From NCBI RefSeq assembly GCF_018417475.1, contig NZ_CP054856.1, forward strand, positions 682,001 through 746,000: a stretch of 64,000 nt of DNA, read 5' to 3'. Position 1 is the stretch's first letter. Each line of letters opens with the position of its first letter. Below the pieces are notes generated by a model. It was not told the origin of the DNA. It did no database searches and saw only the letters and a list, made by a program, of their open reading frames with translations. This stretch comes from Novosphingobium decolorationis (lineage in GTDB: Bacteria > Pseudomonadota > Alphaproteobacteria > Sphingomonadales > Sphingomonadaceae). Below are positions 9,060 through 17,491 of the stretch, in pieces. The position numbers were made by a program, and so were the translations under genes.

Positions 9060-9950
9060 AGGCACATCGGCGAGCGTTTCTCTGCTTTTGGAGAAGCAGC
9101 ACTCGGTCAGGCTCCCCTCACCGCGTACCCAGCGCCAAGTCAGCGTATTAGGAAACGCCTTCTACACTGCGGCCATCTTGTGCGTATGTGCATTCGGGGG
9201 CCAAGCGAGGCAATGAACTCGCACCCTCGCTTTGTACCACCGCGGTCTTTGATGGCTTGCATAAAAGGGATCTTGAGCATCACAACGCTCCGCGTACGCG
9301 GCGGTGATGGCCTCCATCATCCACGCCTGGCGCCCGCCAGCCATGATCACACGAAGGGCCTCGAGCAGACCTGACCCATGTAGGTCACGCCAGCGGTGGC
9401 ATCAACGTTACCCCGTGCGAGGCCGCTGGATAGCAGCACGCCGCGCCATGTGGCAGACTGCTCGAATGATAGGCAGAACAAACCATATCTGCGTTTACGC
9501 CGCTTCATGGATCACGATTTAGGCTCAAGAGTTCGTCCCGTTAGGCCGGCTCTCACACTACTGCCGCTCATGCTTGCCGGGGCGATCCAAACGCACCTGA
9601 GCCTTGCTGCGTCAACGTGGACATGGGTCATTGTCAGTAGTGCCTAGACCGTTCTTGTATCGTGGCGAGCCTGCAGGTTGTTCAAACCCGCTGCCGCTCG
9701 CTGCGACCGCCAATTCGATATGCGCGACAAGTTCGCTCTGGCAGCGGAATATCGCGTCAGCGAAAGCGCAACGAAGGCGAAGTGGATGCGCAGGATGGCC
9801 CGGCACCGGAAGTGAAGCGGCGCCGCTCTGCCATCAAATGTCAGCGCCAGCAGCCTGCGCCAGCATCCCTATGGGCCAGCACCGCCGGGGTATTCTCCTG
9901 ACGATCTCGGGATAATTCCTCGCCGCCGCTCACCAATCCACCTTACAGAA
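9060..9950. other. Gene-poor, lower-GC stretch of about 0.9 kb
   Basis: I see no gene here on either strand. The open frames are under 105 codons, lack ribosome sites and do not resemble known families. The base composition is visibly less GC-rich than the flanking genes, and stop codons occur in every frame. Many alphaproteobacteria carry a tRNA-Pro gene next to ihfA-merR, but I found no cloverleaf here. Eroded mobile DNA or a lost gene are possible explanations, neither demonstrated. Confidence 0.6.
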
Positions 9951-9952
9951 TA

Positions 9953-10375
9953 TTAACCAGCCTCAAGTGCCGACCGGAGCTTTTCACGAATTTTACTAAG
10001 GGTTTTCCGCATTGAGTCGTCTGAATTCAGACCCGAGTCTTCGGACGAGTTCGACAGCCGCTGGGCCTCCCCGCCAGACGCATCCTGCTCCAGAAGCTGG
10101 CTCGCGCCGCGCAATGTATACCCTTCGCGATGGACCAGATCGTCGATCCGTCGCAGCAGCGCGATGTCCTCGGGACGGTAGTAGCGCCGCGAACCACTGC
10201 GCTTGACCGGCTGCAGCATCGGGAACTGGGTTTCCCAATAGCGCAGGACATGCTGGCGCAGGCCCAGCAAGGCGCTGACCTCGCCGATCGTGCGCAGAGC
10301 GCCGGGCTGCTTGTGCGAGCCCGGCGCTCCGTGCGCTGCCTTCAAATTGCTGGAAGAAGTCTTCAGAATCCGCAC
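9953..10375 (-). CDS. MerR family transcriptional regulator
   Basis: A 140-residue regulator with an N-terminal MerR winged helix-turn-helix (TIGEVSALLGLRQHVLRYWE about residues 29-48, then RRYYRPEDIALLRRID). A short acidic/serine-rich linker leads to a C-terminal helix (RKTLSKIREKLRSAL) for dimerisation. It has no obvious metal-binding cysteines, so the effector is unknown. The start codon is GTG. It lies 11 bp downstream of ihfA, an arrangement conserved in alphaproteobacteria, and should be the last gene of the rpmF-plsX-fabH-ihfA transcript. Confidence 0.9.
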   Translation of the reverse strand: MRILKTSSSNLKAAHGAPGSHKQPGALRTIGEVSALLGLRQHVLRYWETQFPMLQPVKRSGSRRYYRPEDIALLRRIDDLVHREGYTLRGASQLLEQDASGGEAQRLSNSSEDSGLNSDDSMRKTLSKIREKLRSALEAG

Positions 10376-10386
10376 TCCGTCTGGCC

Positions 10387-10683
10387 TCAGGCCCCGGCAA
10401 TGCGGTCCTTCAGCATCTGGCTGGCCCGGAAGGTGAGGACACGCCGCGGCGTAATCGGCACCTCCACCCCGGTCTTGGGATTACGCCCCATGCGCTCACC
10501 CTTGTCGCGCAGGAGGAATGTTCCGAAGCCGGAGATCTTCACGTTCTCGCCGTCACTGAGCGCTGTCACCATGTGCTGGAGGATAGATTCCACCATGGAG
10601 AGCGACTCCGCCCTCGACAGTCCGAGTTGACGATGAATCGCGTCCGCGAGTTCTGCTCGCGTCAATGTATCCACTGACTGCAT
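10387..10683 (-). CDS. ihfA: Integration host factor subunit alpha
   Basis: A 98-residue DNA-bending protein of the HU/IHF family. It forms a heterodimer with IHF-beta and sharply bends specific sites in recombination and transcription. The family signature [20 protein letters not shown] is intact, with the conserved proline that intercalates into DNA in the RNPKTG arm tip. ATG at 10683 is preferred over the in-frame TTG one codon upstream. It lies between fabH and merR on the same strand. Confidence 0.95.
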   Translation of the reverse strand: MQSVDTLTRAELADAIHRQLGLSRAESLSMVESILQHMVTALSDGENVKISGFGTFLLRDKGERMGRNPKTGVEVPITPRRVLTFRASQMLKDRIAGA

Positions 10684-10793
10684 CAAGCCTGCATCCCCTT
10701 CAAACGCTTATCCTGAGGGGATGATATGAAAATCAACGAAAATTGCAATGCTGGGTCGAATAAGGAACGCATCCAAAATGCGTTATACCGAAT

Positions 10794-11765
10794 TCAGACC
10801 CGCAGAAGGCTCGCGCCCCAAGTGAAACCACCACCCATGGCTTCCAGCACGACAAGGTCGCCCTGCGTGATCCGGCCATCGCGTACGGCCTGGTCAAGCG
10901 CCAGCGGAACCGAAGCGGCTGAAGTATTCGCATGCTCCCCCACGGTCTTGACGACCTTCTCGGGCGAGAGCGAAAGCTTCTTGGCGGTACCATCCAGGAT
11001 ACGCGCATTGGCCTGGTGCGGCACCAGCCAGTCGATATCCGCCGTGGTCAGACCTTCCGCCTCGAGCACTTCGTGAAGCACCTGGGCTAGGTTCACCACG
11101 GCATGACGGAACACTTCACGGCCCTTCATGCGCAGCTTGCCAACGGTTCCGGTGGTCGAGGGACCACCATCGACATAGAGCAGCTGGTTGTGGGCACCAT
11201 CGGCGTGGAGCTTGGTCGCAAGAATGCCGCGGGGCGTTTCACCCTCGGCCTGCTCCTGTGCCTCGATCACGATCGCCCCCGCACCATCACCGAAGAGGAC
11301 GCAGGTCGTGCGGTCTTCCCAGTCGAGGATGCGGCTGAACGTCTCGGCACCGATCACGAGCGCGCGCTGGGCCATGCCCGAACGCAGCATCGAGTCGGCC
11401 ACGCCCACGGCATAGAGGAAGCCCGAACAGACGGCCGCCACGTCAAAGGCGATGCATCCGCCGCAGCCCAGATTGTGCTGCACCGTGGTCGCCGTTGCCG
11501 GGAACGTCTGGTCGGGCGTGGCCGTTGCCAGGACGATGAGATCGATGCTGGCCGCTTCGATGCCCGCGGCCTCGATCGCCTTCAGCGCCGCCTTGGTGGC
11601 AAGGCTCGACGTCGTTTCGTCAGGACCCGCGATATAGCGCTGGGTGATCCCGGTACGTTCGACGATCCATTCATCGCTGGTGTCGACACGCTGGGCGAGT
11701 TCGCTGTTGGAGACAACCTTTTCGGGGAGGGCCGAACCGGTACCGAGCAGAACCGAACGGCGCAT
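10794..11765 (-). CDS. fabH: Beta-ketoacyl-ACP synthase III
   Basis: A 323-residue thiolase-fold enzyme that condenses acetyl-CoA with malonyl-ACP to start fatty acid synthesis. The catalytic triad is visible: Cys in [10 protein letters not shown], His in VPHQANARI and Asn in [11 protein letters not shown]. The ATG at 11763-11765 overlaps the plsX stop codon by one base (TGATG), indicating translational coupling. The order plsX-fabH matches the E. coli fab locus. Confidence 0.97.
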   Translation of the reverse strand: MRRSVLLGTGSALPEKVVSNSELAQRVDTSDEWIVERTGITQRYIAGPDETTSSLATKAALKAIEAAGIEAASIDLIVLATATPDQTFPATATTVQHNLGCGGCIAFDVAAVCSGFLYAVGVADSMLRSGMAQRALVIGAETFSRILDWEDRTTCVLFGDGAGAIVIEAQEQAEGETPRGILATKLHADGAHNQLLYVDGGPSTTGTVGKLRMKGREVFRHAVVNLAQVLHEVLEAEGLTTADIDWLVPHQANARILDGTAKKLSLSPEKVVKTVGEHANTSAASVPLALDQAVRDGRITQGDLVVLEAMGGGFTWGASLLRV

Positions 11766-12826
11766 CAGGCGCGCTCTTCCTGGGCACCCGGCATCCACAG
11801 CGATGAATCGCCTACGCGGGCCAGGTCGGCGCTGATACGCTCGGTCACTCGTTCCTCCAGAAGGCGGGCGGTCACGGCGACCGCATTTGCGACACCTGCG
11901 GCGCTGGCGCCCCCGTGGCTCTTCACGACAATGCCGTTCAGACCCAGGAAGACCGCACCGTTATGATTGTTGGGGTCAAGATGGTGCTTGAGCAGTTCGG
12001 TGGCAGGGCGCGAGATCAGGAAACCGATCTTCGAGCGCAGCGAACTGGAAAAACTGCGGCGCAGGAGGTCCGCGACGAAACGCGCAGTCCCTTCCACGGC
12101 CTTGAGGGCGATATTGCCCGAGAAGCCATCGGTCACCACGACATCGACATTGCCATGCGCCATCTTGTCGGCCTCGGTGAATCCGTCGAAGGAGATCGAC
12201 AGTTCCTTGGCCGCCTCGCGCAGGATCGCGGAGGCATCGCGCAGAAGCTCGGTGCCCTTGATCTCTTCGGTGCCGATGTTGAGCAGACGCACGCGCGGTT
12301 CGGCCCGGCCGGACACGACGCGCGCATAGGCCGCGCCCATGATCGCGAACTGGACCAGGTTGCGGCTGTCACACTCGGTGTTGGCGCCCAGATCAAGCAT
12401 GATCAGGTCGTTGTCGCCGAGCGTGGGCATGAGTGCGGCGAGTGCAGGCCGGTCGATCCCCGGCATGGTGCGCAGGGTCAACTTGGAAATGGCCATCAGC
12501 GCGCCGGTGTTGCCACCACTGACGGCGGCGCCGGCATCACCTGCCTTCACCGCCTCGATGGCACGCCCCATCGACGTCCCCTTGGAACGGCGAAGAGCCT
12601 GACTCGGCTTGTCCTCGCCACTGATCACACCATCGGTATGGATGATCTCGGACGAGGCGCGCAGGTTCGGATGATCCTGAAGCGCATTCTTGATCCGCTC
12701 TTCGTCGCCGACGAGCAGAAACTGGAACTGGTCATGACGACGGCGCGCAAGTGCAGCGCCCTCGATCATGACGCGCACCCCCTCGTCGCCGCCCATCGCA
12801 TCGATGGCGATACGCGGCAAACTCAT
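11765..12826 (-). CDS. plsX: Phosphate acyltransferase PlsX
   Basis: A 353-residue enzyme that makes acyl-phosphate from acyl-ACP, the donor for glycerol-3-phosphate acylation by PlsY. The N-terminal signature [19 protein letters not shown] and later motifs ([27 protein letters not shown]) are all present. The start chosen is ATG at 12826 ([13 protein letters not shown]); the frame is open 24 codons further but only through rpmF-proximal sequence. It follows rpmF by 28 bp and is coupled to fabH. Confidence 0.96.
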   Translation of the reverse strand: MSLPRIAIDAMGGDEGVRVMIEGAALARRRHDQFQFLLVGDEERIKNALQDHPNLRASSEIIHTDGVISGEDKPSQALRRSKGTSMGRAIEAVKAGDAGAAVSGGNTGALMAISKLTLRTMPGIDRPALAALMPTLGDNDLIMLDLGANTECDSRNLVQFAIMGAAYARVVSGRAEPRVRLLNIGTEEIKGTELLRDASAILREAAKELSISFDGFTEADKMAHGNVDVVVTDGFSGNIALKAVEGTARFVADLLRRSFSSSLRSKIGFLISRPATELLKHHLDPNNHNGAVFLGLNGIVVKSHGGASAAGVANAVAVTARLLEERVTERISADLARVGDSSLWMPGAQEERA

Positions 12827-12854
12827 GGGCAATCTCCGAACTTCGTGCGAGGTC

Positions 12855-13034
12855 TTAGATTTCGACCGCGACGATCTCACGGCCGTTGTAGTGACCACAA
12901 GCGTTGCAGAGGTTGTGCGGGCGCTTCAGCTCACCACAGTTCGGGCACTCGTGAAAGGCCTCGACCTTGAGCGCGTCATGGCTGCGACGCATGCCCCGGC
13001 GGGACGGGGTGGTTTTTCTTTTGGGGACTGCCAT
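12855..13034 (-). CDS. rpmF: 50S ribosomal protein L32
   Basis: A 59-residue L32. It begins [20 protein letters not shown], the invariant N-terminus of the family, and carries a four-cysteine zinc ribbon ([20 protein letters not shown]) typical of the zinc-binding version. Reading the minus strand from ATG at 13034 gives an uninterrupted frame to TAA. L32 genes commonly head plsX-fabH operons, as here. The leader contains an intrinsic terminator. Confidence 0.96.
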   Translation of the reverse strand: MAVPKRKTTPSRRGMRRSHDALKVEAFHECPNCGELKRPHNLCNACGHYNGREIVAVEI

Positions 13035-13066
13035 CTCGGCACCTGTTCCTGGAAATGCGTTAATGT

Positions 13067-13103
13067 AAAAAAGGCCGCCAGGGCCCGTACTCGGACCGGC
13101 GGC
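13067..13103 (-). terminator. Intrinsic terminator in the rpmF leader (possible attenuator)
   Basis: On the minus strand the arm GCCGCCGGTCC pairs with GGGCC-CT-GGCGGC (CT bulged, one G-U pair) and is followed by C and six T residues (plus-strand A run 13067-13072). It ends 33 bases before the rpmF start codon. No minus-strand gene lies close upstream, so it probably acts within the rpmF transcript. Confidence 0.6.
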
Positions 13104-13116
13104 TTGCGAAGGCGGG

Positions 13117-13144
13117 CCTATACCCGATTTCTGGAGAGTTGCAA
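13117..13144 (-). promoter_or_regulatory. Predicted promoter of the rpmF-plsX-fabH-ihfA-merR operon
   Basis: On the minus strand TTGCAA (13144-13139) and TATAGG (13122-13117) are separated by 16 bases, a reasonable sigma-70-type match. Transcription from here would start near 13110 and run straight into the leader hairpin at 13067-13103. The prediction rests on pattern only. Confidence 0.45.
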
Positions 13145-13197
13145 GCCGTTCCTCACCCCATCACAAACTAACGGGCTTCACGAGAGAGCAAAACACC

Positions 13198-13590
13198 ATG
13201 ATCCTGCCTACAACACTGTGTCTTGCCGCGACTGCAGTACTGATCAACCTCTGGCTTGGCGCCCGGATCGGCAAGATGCGCGGTCAGGAAAAGATCCTCC
13301 ACGGGGACGGCGACAATCCGCGCCTGATGCAGCGCATGCGCGCCCAGGCGAACTTCATCGAGAACGCCCCCTTCCTGCTGATCCTGGCCGGTGCCATCGA
13401 GATTTCCGGCAAGGGCGGCATCTGGCTCCCCCTTGCCGGAGCGCTCTTCATGGTCGCGCGCGTGTGCCATGGCCTAGGCATGGACCGCAGCGACATCAAC
13501 GCCTTGCGCGCCGGCGGCTTCGGGATCGGCCTCCTCGTCACGCTGGGCCTGGCCGTTGTCGCTGTCCTGATCGCTCTACGCCTGTTCTGA
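13198..13590 (+). CDS. MAPEG family membrane protein
   Basis: A 130-residue integral membrane protein with four hydrophobic segments, fitting the MAPEG fold (membrane-associated proteins in eicosanoid and glutathione metabolism). The family signature RMRAQANFIENAPFLLIL is at about residues 42-59, and MVARVCHGLGM follows. Bacterial members may conjugate or reduce lipophilic substrates with thiols, but activity is not established. The gene is divergent from rpmF and convergent with the metallo-hydrolase. Confidence 0.88.
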   Translation: MILPTTLCLAATAVLINLWLGARIGKMRGQEKILHGDGDNPRLMQRMRAQANFIENAPFLLILAGAIEISGKGGIWLPLAGALFMVARVCHGLGMDRSDINALRAGGFGIGLLVTLGLAVVAVLIALRLF

Positions 13591-13616
13591 GCGAGCTGCG
13601 CCCTCAGCGCATCGGC

Positions 13617-14297
13617 TCAACTCATCGGAAGACCGCGCTCGAGCGCCTTGTCGCTGACGTAAGGATTGGTCCGGCGCTCGTCCCCGAAGGTGCTGACAGG
13701 CCCGTGCCCTGGCACGAAGGTCACGTCATCGCCCAGCGGCCAGAGCCGCTGCGTGATCGAGTTGACCAGGTCCTCCAGATTGCCGCGCGGAAAGTCCCAG
13801 CGCCCGATCCCGTTCTGGAAAAGGACGTCGCCCACCATCGCAAAACGGCTCGGCGCGTGGTGGAACACGACATGGCCGGGCGTGTGGCCAGGACAATGGA
13901 CGACATCGAGCTCCAGGTCCCCGACCGTCACCGTATCGCCGTGCTCCAGCCAGCGATCGGGCTCGAAGGTGTGCGCCTCCATGTTCCAGCGTAGCCCGTC
14001 ATCGTCCAGCTGGGCAATCCAGAAACGGTCTTCCTCGTGCGGCCCTTCGATAGGCACGCCCATCTCCTTGGCGAGCACACCCGCCTGGCCACAGTGGTCG
14101 AGATGACCATGCGTGATCAGGATCTTCTCCAGGGTAACGCCGGTCTGCTCCAGCGCCTGCTTGAGCTTGGGCAATTCCCCACCCGGATCGACAAGCGCGC
14201 CACGCATGGTCTTGGTGCACCAAAGGAGCGAGCAGTTCTGCTGGAGCGGAGTGACAGGGATGATGCCCACACGCATGGGCTGGCTTGGTTCGGTCAT
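13617..14297 (-). CDS. Metallo-beta-lactamase-fold hydrolase (glyoxalase II-like)
   Basis: A 226-residue MBL-fold protein. The metal site is complete: THGHLDHCGQAG supplies the HxHxDH motif, VVHCPGHTPGHV a further histidine, MVGDVLF the bridging aspartate, and VPGHGP the last histidine. Length and layout resemble glyoxalase II-type thioesterases, though the substrate is unknown. The start chosen is ATG at 14297 (MTEPSQPMRVGII); an ATG four codons upstream is possible. It lies 68 bp downstream of the S24 repressor gene on the same strand. Confidence 0.88.
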   Translation of the reverse strand: MTEPSQPMRVGIIPVTPLQQNCSLLWCTKTMRGALVDPGGELPKLKQALEQTGVTLEKILITHGHLDHCGQAGVLAKEMGVPIEGPHEEDRFWIAQLDDDGLRWNMEAHTFEPDRWLEHGDTVTVGDLELDVVHCPGHTPGHVVFHHAPSRFAMVGDVLFQNGIGRWDFPRGNLEDLVNSITQRLWPLGDDVTFVPGHGPVSTFGDERRTNPYVSDKALERGLPMS

Positions 14298-14365
14298 GCT
14301 CCGGGACATGACTCCGGCCCGCGGCGAATGCAACCACGCGATCTGCTGCAGCGGCGAACCAGCCG

Positions 14366-15010
14366 CTAGATCCGCCCGCCCTTCCAGACCACGCGCCCGA
14401 CAACCGCGACATCTTCGGGACGGCACTCGATCACGCCATAGGCCGGATTGTCGCTGCGCAGGGCTACAACGCCCGGCCGACCGGTCTCGACGCGCTTGAC
14501 CAGAAGAGTTCCATCCACGCGCACGACGTGGATACCATCGCGCAAGCCGCGCTGCCCCTGATCGACCAGGATCTCGTCGCCATCGCGCAAGGTCGGCTCC
14601 ATCGAATCGCCAAGGACGGCGATCATCGCGAGGTTTCCGGGCTGCAACCCCATGGCCCGGAGCCAACGCATGGAAAAACGGACCGAATCGAACGCGGCAT
14701 CCTGCGAATCGAGAGCCCCCGACCCCGCCGACGCGTCCAGCACGAGCCGGGGAATTTCCACCCACTCCGACGAACTCCCTCCAGAACCGGAGGAAATATC
14801 CTCTGGCTTACCGAGCTCTTCCTCGGCCACCCGAAAGAACCGGGCCAGGGCACCGCGGTCGGTCTCCTCAAGCTTCTTGGGGCTGCCCTTACGTACGAAT
14901 TGCTGGAGATAGCTGGGGTTCTTCCCCAGCATTCGCGACAGCGCGGACAAGCTCACCCCGCGCGCATCGGCGAGCTCCAACAGGCGACTTCGGATAGGAT
15001 CGCTTACCAT
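14366..15010 (-). CDS. LexA-like transcriptional repressor, XRE helix-turn-helix plus S24 peptidase
   Basis: A 214-residue repressor. The N-terminal helix-turn-helix (residues about 14-45: GVSLSALSRMLGKNPSYLQQ) is followed by a Gly/Ser-rich linker and an S24/LexA-type autoprotease domain. The serine-lysine dyad is visible: Ser in VLGDSMEPTLRDG and Lys in GTLLVKRV, the layout of phage CI and LexA. A typical Ala-Gly cleavage site is not obvious. ATG at 15010 is preferred. It is divergent from two small genes, and the shared region holds a 12-bp palindrome and an SOS box. It probably responds to DNA damage or another stress. Confidence 0.87.
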   Translation of the reverse strand: MVSDPIRSRLLELADARGVSLSALSRMLGKNPSYLQQFVRKGSPKKLEETDRGALARFFRVAEEELGKPEDISSGSGGSSSEWVEIPRLVLDASAGSGALDSQDAAFDSVRFSMRWLRAMGLQPGNLAMIAVLGDSMEPTLRDGDEILVDQGQRGLRDGIHVVRVDGTLLVKRVETGRPGVVALRSDNPAYGVIECRPEDVAVVGRVVWKGGRI

Positions 15011-15028
15011 AATGTAATCCGTACACGA

Positions 15029-15040
15029 AGGAAATTTCCT
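15029..15040. promoter_or_regulatory. 12-bp perfect palindrome, candidate operator of the S24 repressor
   Basis: AGGAAATTTCCT is a perfect palindrome 18 bp from the S24 repressor start codon, in the divergent promoter region. Position and symmetry suit a dimeric XRE-type repressor acting on its own gene. No second copy was seen nearby. Confidence 0.4.
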
Positions 15041-15061
15041 AGACAAGTAGGATTTGAGTTG

Positions 15062-15076
15062 GAACATAAGATGAAC
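15062..15076 (-). promoter_or_regulatory. SOS box of the alphaproteobacterial type (GTTC-N7-GTTC)
   Basis: The plus strand reads GAAC-ATAAGAT-GAAC, so the minus strand is GTTC-ATCTTAT-GTTC, an exact match to the direct-repeat LexA box known in Alphaproteobacteria. It lies 37 bp before the start of the small plus-strand gene at 15114 and 51 bp from the S24 repressor start, so it could control either side. Confidence 0.6.
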
Positions 15077-15113
15077 ATTGGCTCAACCAATGAAGGAAAG
15101 GAAAATCCGCCTC

Positions 15114-15314
15114 ATGTTGATTCGCGAGATCGAGCGCTTCCTGAGCGCTACCAAGATGTCCCGCACCCGCTTTGGCAGGCTCGTCGCCCGCGACCCCCGC
15201 TTCGTGGAAGACCTGCGCAACGGACGCGAACCGCGCGCAGCCATGACCCACCGGGTCGAAGGCTTCATGTCCGGCTATCGCGCCGCCAACGGGGAGACCG
15301 CCCATGCACGTTGA
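15114..15314 (+). CDS. Small protein, possible helix-turn-helix, unknown function
   Basis: A 66-residue basic protein. Residues about 1-45 (IREIERFLSATKMSRTRFGR, then RDPRFVEDLRNGR) look like a compact helix-turn-helix of the kind in small XRE-like proteins, but I cannot assign a family. The start chosen is ATG at 15114, preceded by AAGGAAAGGA at about 10 bases; an ATG at 15090 and a TTG at 15078 are in frame. The gene overlaps the next by 11 bp and has an SOS box upstream. Confidence 0.6.
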   Translation: MLIREIERFLSATKMSRTRFGRLVARDPRFVEDLRNGREPRAAMTHRVEGFMSGYRAANGETAHAR

Positions 15315-15687
15315 TCTTGCCCTCCACGCCGGGACCAAGGCGCACGATACTGCCGCCCCGCGCCCCCGCCCGCAGCGCGGCCCCTGGCTGCAGATCGTCA
15401 CCCAGATCCTGCAACTGGCAGGGCCACGCGCCGAATTCCTGCGCCACTGTGAGCGCCCCTGGTCGAGCGCGACCTTCGCCGGCGCACGCCATACGGTTGC
15501 GCTGACCTTTCAGGGGAGCGAGGCGATCGAGGACGGGGAGCAGTTCATCGAAGCCCTTGCCGACCATGAATTCGTGATCCCCGGACACCTCGTCGCCGAT
15601 GCAGCCCTGCGCGGAACCGATCACGTCAACGGCGCGCCGCCCCGCCTTTCGGTGGAGATCGAAATCCTCCTCCTCGACGACATCTAG
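15304..15687 (+). CDS. Protein of unknown function
   Basis: A 127-residue soluble protein without signal peptide or membrane segment and not recognised. The N-terminus is Ala/Pro/Arg-rich and probably flexible (residues 1-28). The rest looks alpha/beta, with ARHTVALTFQGSEAI and a closing acidic strand LSVEIEILLLDDI. Its start lies inside the preceding 66-residue gene, so the two are likely translated together. It converges with the thiamine-diphosphate enzyme gene, 12 bp away. Confidence 0.65.
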   Translation: MHVDLALHAGTKAHDTAAPRPRPQRGPWLQIVTQILQLAGPRAEFLRHCERPWSSATFAGARHTVALTFQGSEAIEDGEQFIEALADHEFVIPGHLVADAALRGTDHVNGAPPRLSVEIEILLLDDI

Positions 15688-15699
15688 GTCCCGGCGCCC

Positions 15700-17373
15700 T
15701 CAGAGCGCCCGGGAAAGGTCCTTGATCTCGGTATTGAGGATATGGTCGTTTTCCGAGTAATCGACCGGACAGTCGATCAGATGGACGCCCGGCGTGTCCC
15801 GACAATGCTCCAGCAATTCGCGCAAGTGCCCCGCACTCTCGGCCCGGTATCCGTTGGCCCCATAGCTCTGCGCGTACTGGACGAAGTCGGGATTGCCGTA
15901 GGTCAGTCCGAAATCGTCAAAGCCCATGTTCGCCTGCTTCCAGCGAATCATGCCATAGGCATTGTCGTTCAGCACCAGCACGGTCAGGTTGAGCTTGAGA
16001 CGCACCGCCGTCTCGAGTTCCTGGCTGTTCATCATGAACCCGCCATCGCCGCATACGGCCATGACCTTGCGCTCAGGGTAGACCATGGCGCTGGCCATGG
16101 CCGAGGGGAGCCCTGCCCCCATCGAGGCGAGCGCGTTATCAAGCAGCACCGTGTTGGGCTGGTAGGCGGTGTAGCCGCGCGCAAACCAGATCTTGTAGAT
16201 GCCGTTGTCGAGACACACGATGCCGTCCTCGGGCATGACATCGCGCACTTCGCGCACAAGATGCGGCGGAAAGACCGGGAAGCGCGCGTCCGACGCCAGC
16301 CCGGCAGTATGCTCGACTTCGGCCTCGCGGTAGCGCAGCATCGCCGAGAAATCCCACTTGGAGGACGGCCGGATCGCCTCCTTGATCTGCCACATGGCGT
16401 TGGCGATATCGCCGATCACCTCGATATGCGGGAAATAGACAGGGTCGACTTCGGCGGTCTGGGTCGAGACGTGAATGACTTTGCGTTCCTGGCAGGCGGA
16501 ATCGTTGTGCATGAAGAACGGCGGCTTCTCGATCACGTCGTGACCGATATTGACGATGCAGTCCGCGTCCTCGATCGCGCGGTGGACGAAGTCGCCCGCC
16601 GAAAGCGCCGCGCAGCCCAGGAACTTGGGGTGGCGCTCGTCTATCACACCCTTGCCCAGCTGCGTCGTCAGGAAGGGAATGCCGGTCTTCTCGACGAATT
16701 CGCTCAGCATCTTGCTGGTCATCTTGCGGTTGGCGCCCGCGCCGATGACCAGAAGCGGCTTGCGCGCCGTCTCCAACGCCTCGCAGGCCTGACGGATCGA
16801 TTTCACGTCCGCCGAGGGTCGGCGCACCACTGAACCTGCGACCGGGCGCGAGAGCGTGCGCTCATCCGCGATATCTTCAGGCAGTTCGATATGGCAGGCA
16901 CCCGGCTTTTCCTCTTCCGCGAGTCGAAACGCCTCGCGCACGCGGCTCGGGATATTGTCGGCCGAGGCCATCTGGTGCGCGTACTTGGTGATCGGGTGCA
17001 TGAGCGCGACCACATCGAGAATCTGGAAGCGCCCCTGCTTGGACTTCTTGATCGGCTTCTGGCCGGTGATCATCACCATCGGCATGCCGCCCAGCTGCGC
17101 ATAGGCCGCCGCGGTCACGAGGTTCGTGGCGCCCGGCCCCAGCGTAGAAAGGCACACGCCCGCCTTGCCGGTATGGCGCCCGTAGGTCGCCGCCATAAAG
17201 CCGGCGCCCTGTTCATGGCGCGTGAGGATCAGCCGGATCGAGCCCGAGCGCGAGAGCGAATCGAGAAAATCGAGGTTTTCCTCACCCGGCACGCCGAAGA
17301 CGTATTCGACCCCTTCGTTTTCCAGACACTGCACGAACAGGTCCGAAGCCTTGGTCGTATCCGTTTCCGCCAT
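15700..17373 (-). CDS. Thiamine-diphosphate-dependent enzyme, acetolactate synthase large-subunit type
   Basis: A 557-residue three-domain ThDP enzyme. The catalytic glutamate is in ILTRHEQGAGFMAA (about residue 55) and GPGATN follows. The ThDP/Mg motif GDGGFMMNSQELETA ends in NDNAYGM near residue 455. It resembles IlvB-type acetolactate synthases but no regulatory small subunit is adjacent, so it may be a catabolic acetolactate synthase or a related 2-oxoacid enzyme. The start at 17373 is supported by a strong AAGGAGG ribosome site. A D-2-hydroxyacid dehydrogenase lies 118 bp upstream on the same strand. Confidence 0.85.
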   Translation of the reverse strand: MAETDTTKASDLFVQCLENEGVEYVFGVPGEENLDFLDSLSRSGSIRLILTRHEQGAGFMAATYGRHTGKAGVCLSTLGPGATNLVTAAAYAQLGGMPMVMITGQKPIKKSKQGRFQILDVVALMHPITKYAHQMASADNIPSRVREAFRLAEEEKPGACHIELPEDIADERTLSRPVAGSVVRRPSADVKSIRQACEALETARKPLLVIGAGANRKMTSKMLSEFVEKTGIPFLTTQLGKGVIDERHPKFLGCAALSAGDFVHRAIEDADCIVNIGHDVIEKPPFFMHNDSACQERKVIHVSTQTAEVDPVYFPHIEVIGDIANAMWQIKEAIRPSSKWDFSAMLRYREAEVEHTAGLASDARFPVFPPHLVREVRDVMPEDGIVCLDNGIYKIWFARGYTAYQPNTVLLDNALASMGAGLPSAMASAMVYPERKVMAVCGDGGFMMNSQELETAVRLKLNLTVLVLNDNAYGMIRWKQANMGFDDFGLTYGNPDFVQYAQSYGANGYRAESAGHLRELLEHCRDTPGVHLIDCPVDYSENDHILNTEIKDLSRAL

Positions 17374-17491
17374 GTAAGGGTCCTCCTTCTCGATCCACCT
17401 AGGTATGCGCCGCAGGTTGCCCGGATGGGCGCGACCTTGCAAACGGGCACCTTGTCCTACCAACGGCCCGGCACAAAGTTCCGTTCCGGCC

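Noticed and set aside
9162..9350. 62-codon minus-strand frame in the gene-poor gap
   Set aside because: No ribosome site, no family resemblance, and unusual composition for this genome; I could not support it as a gene.
8972..9952. tRNA-Pro expected beside ihfA-merR
   Set aside because: No acceptor stem, anticodon arm or T-loop pattern found on either strand.
9947..9960. TTAACC near the end of merR as a CtrA site
   Set aside because: Only one half-site is present and it lies at a gene's 3' end.
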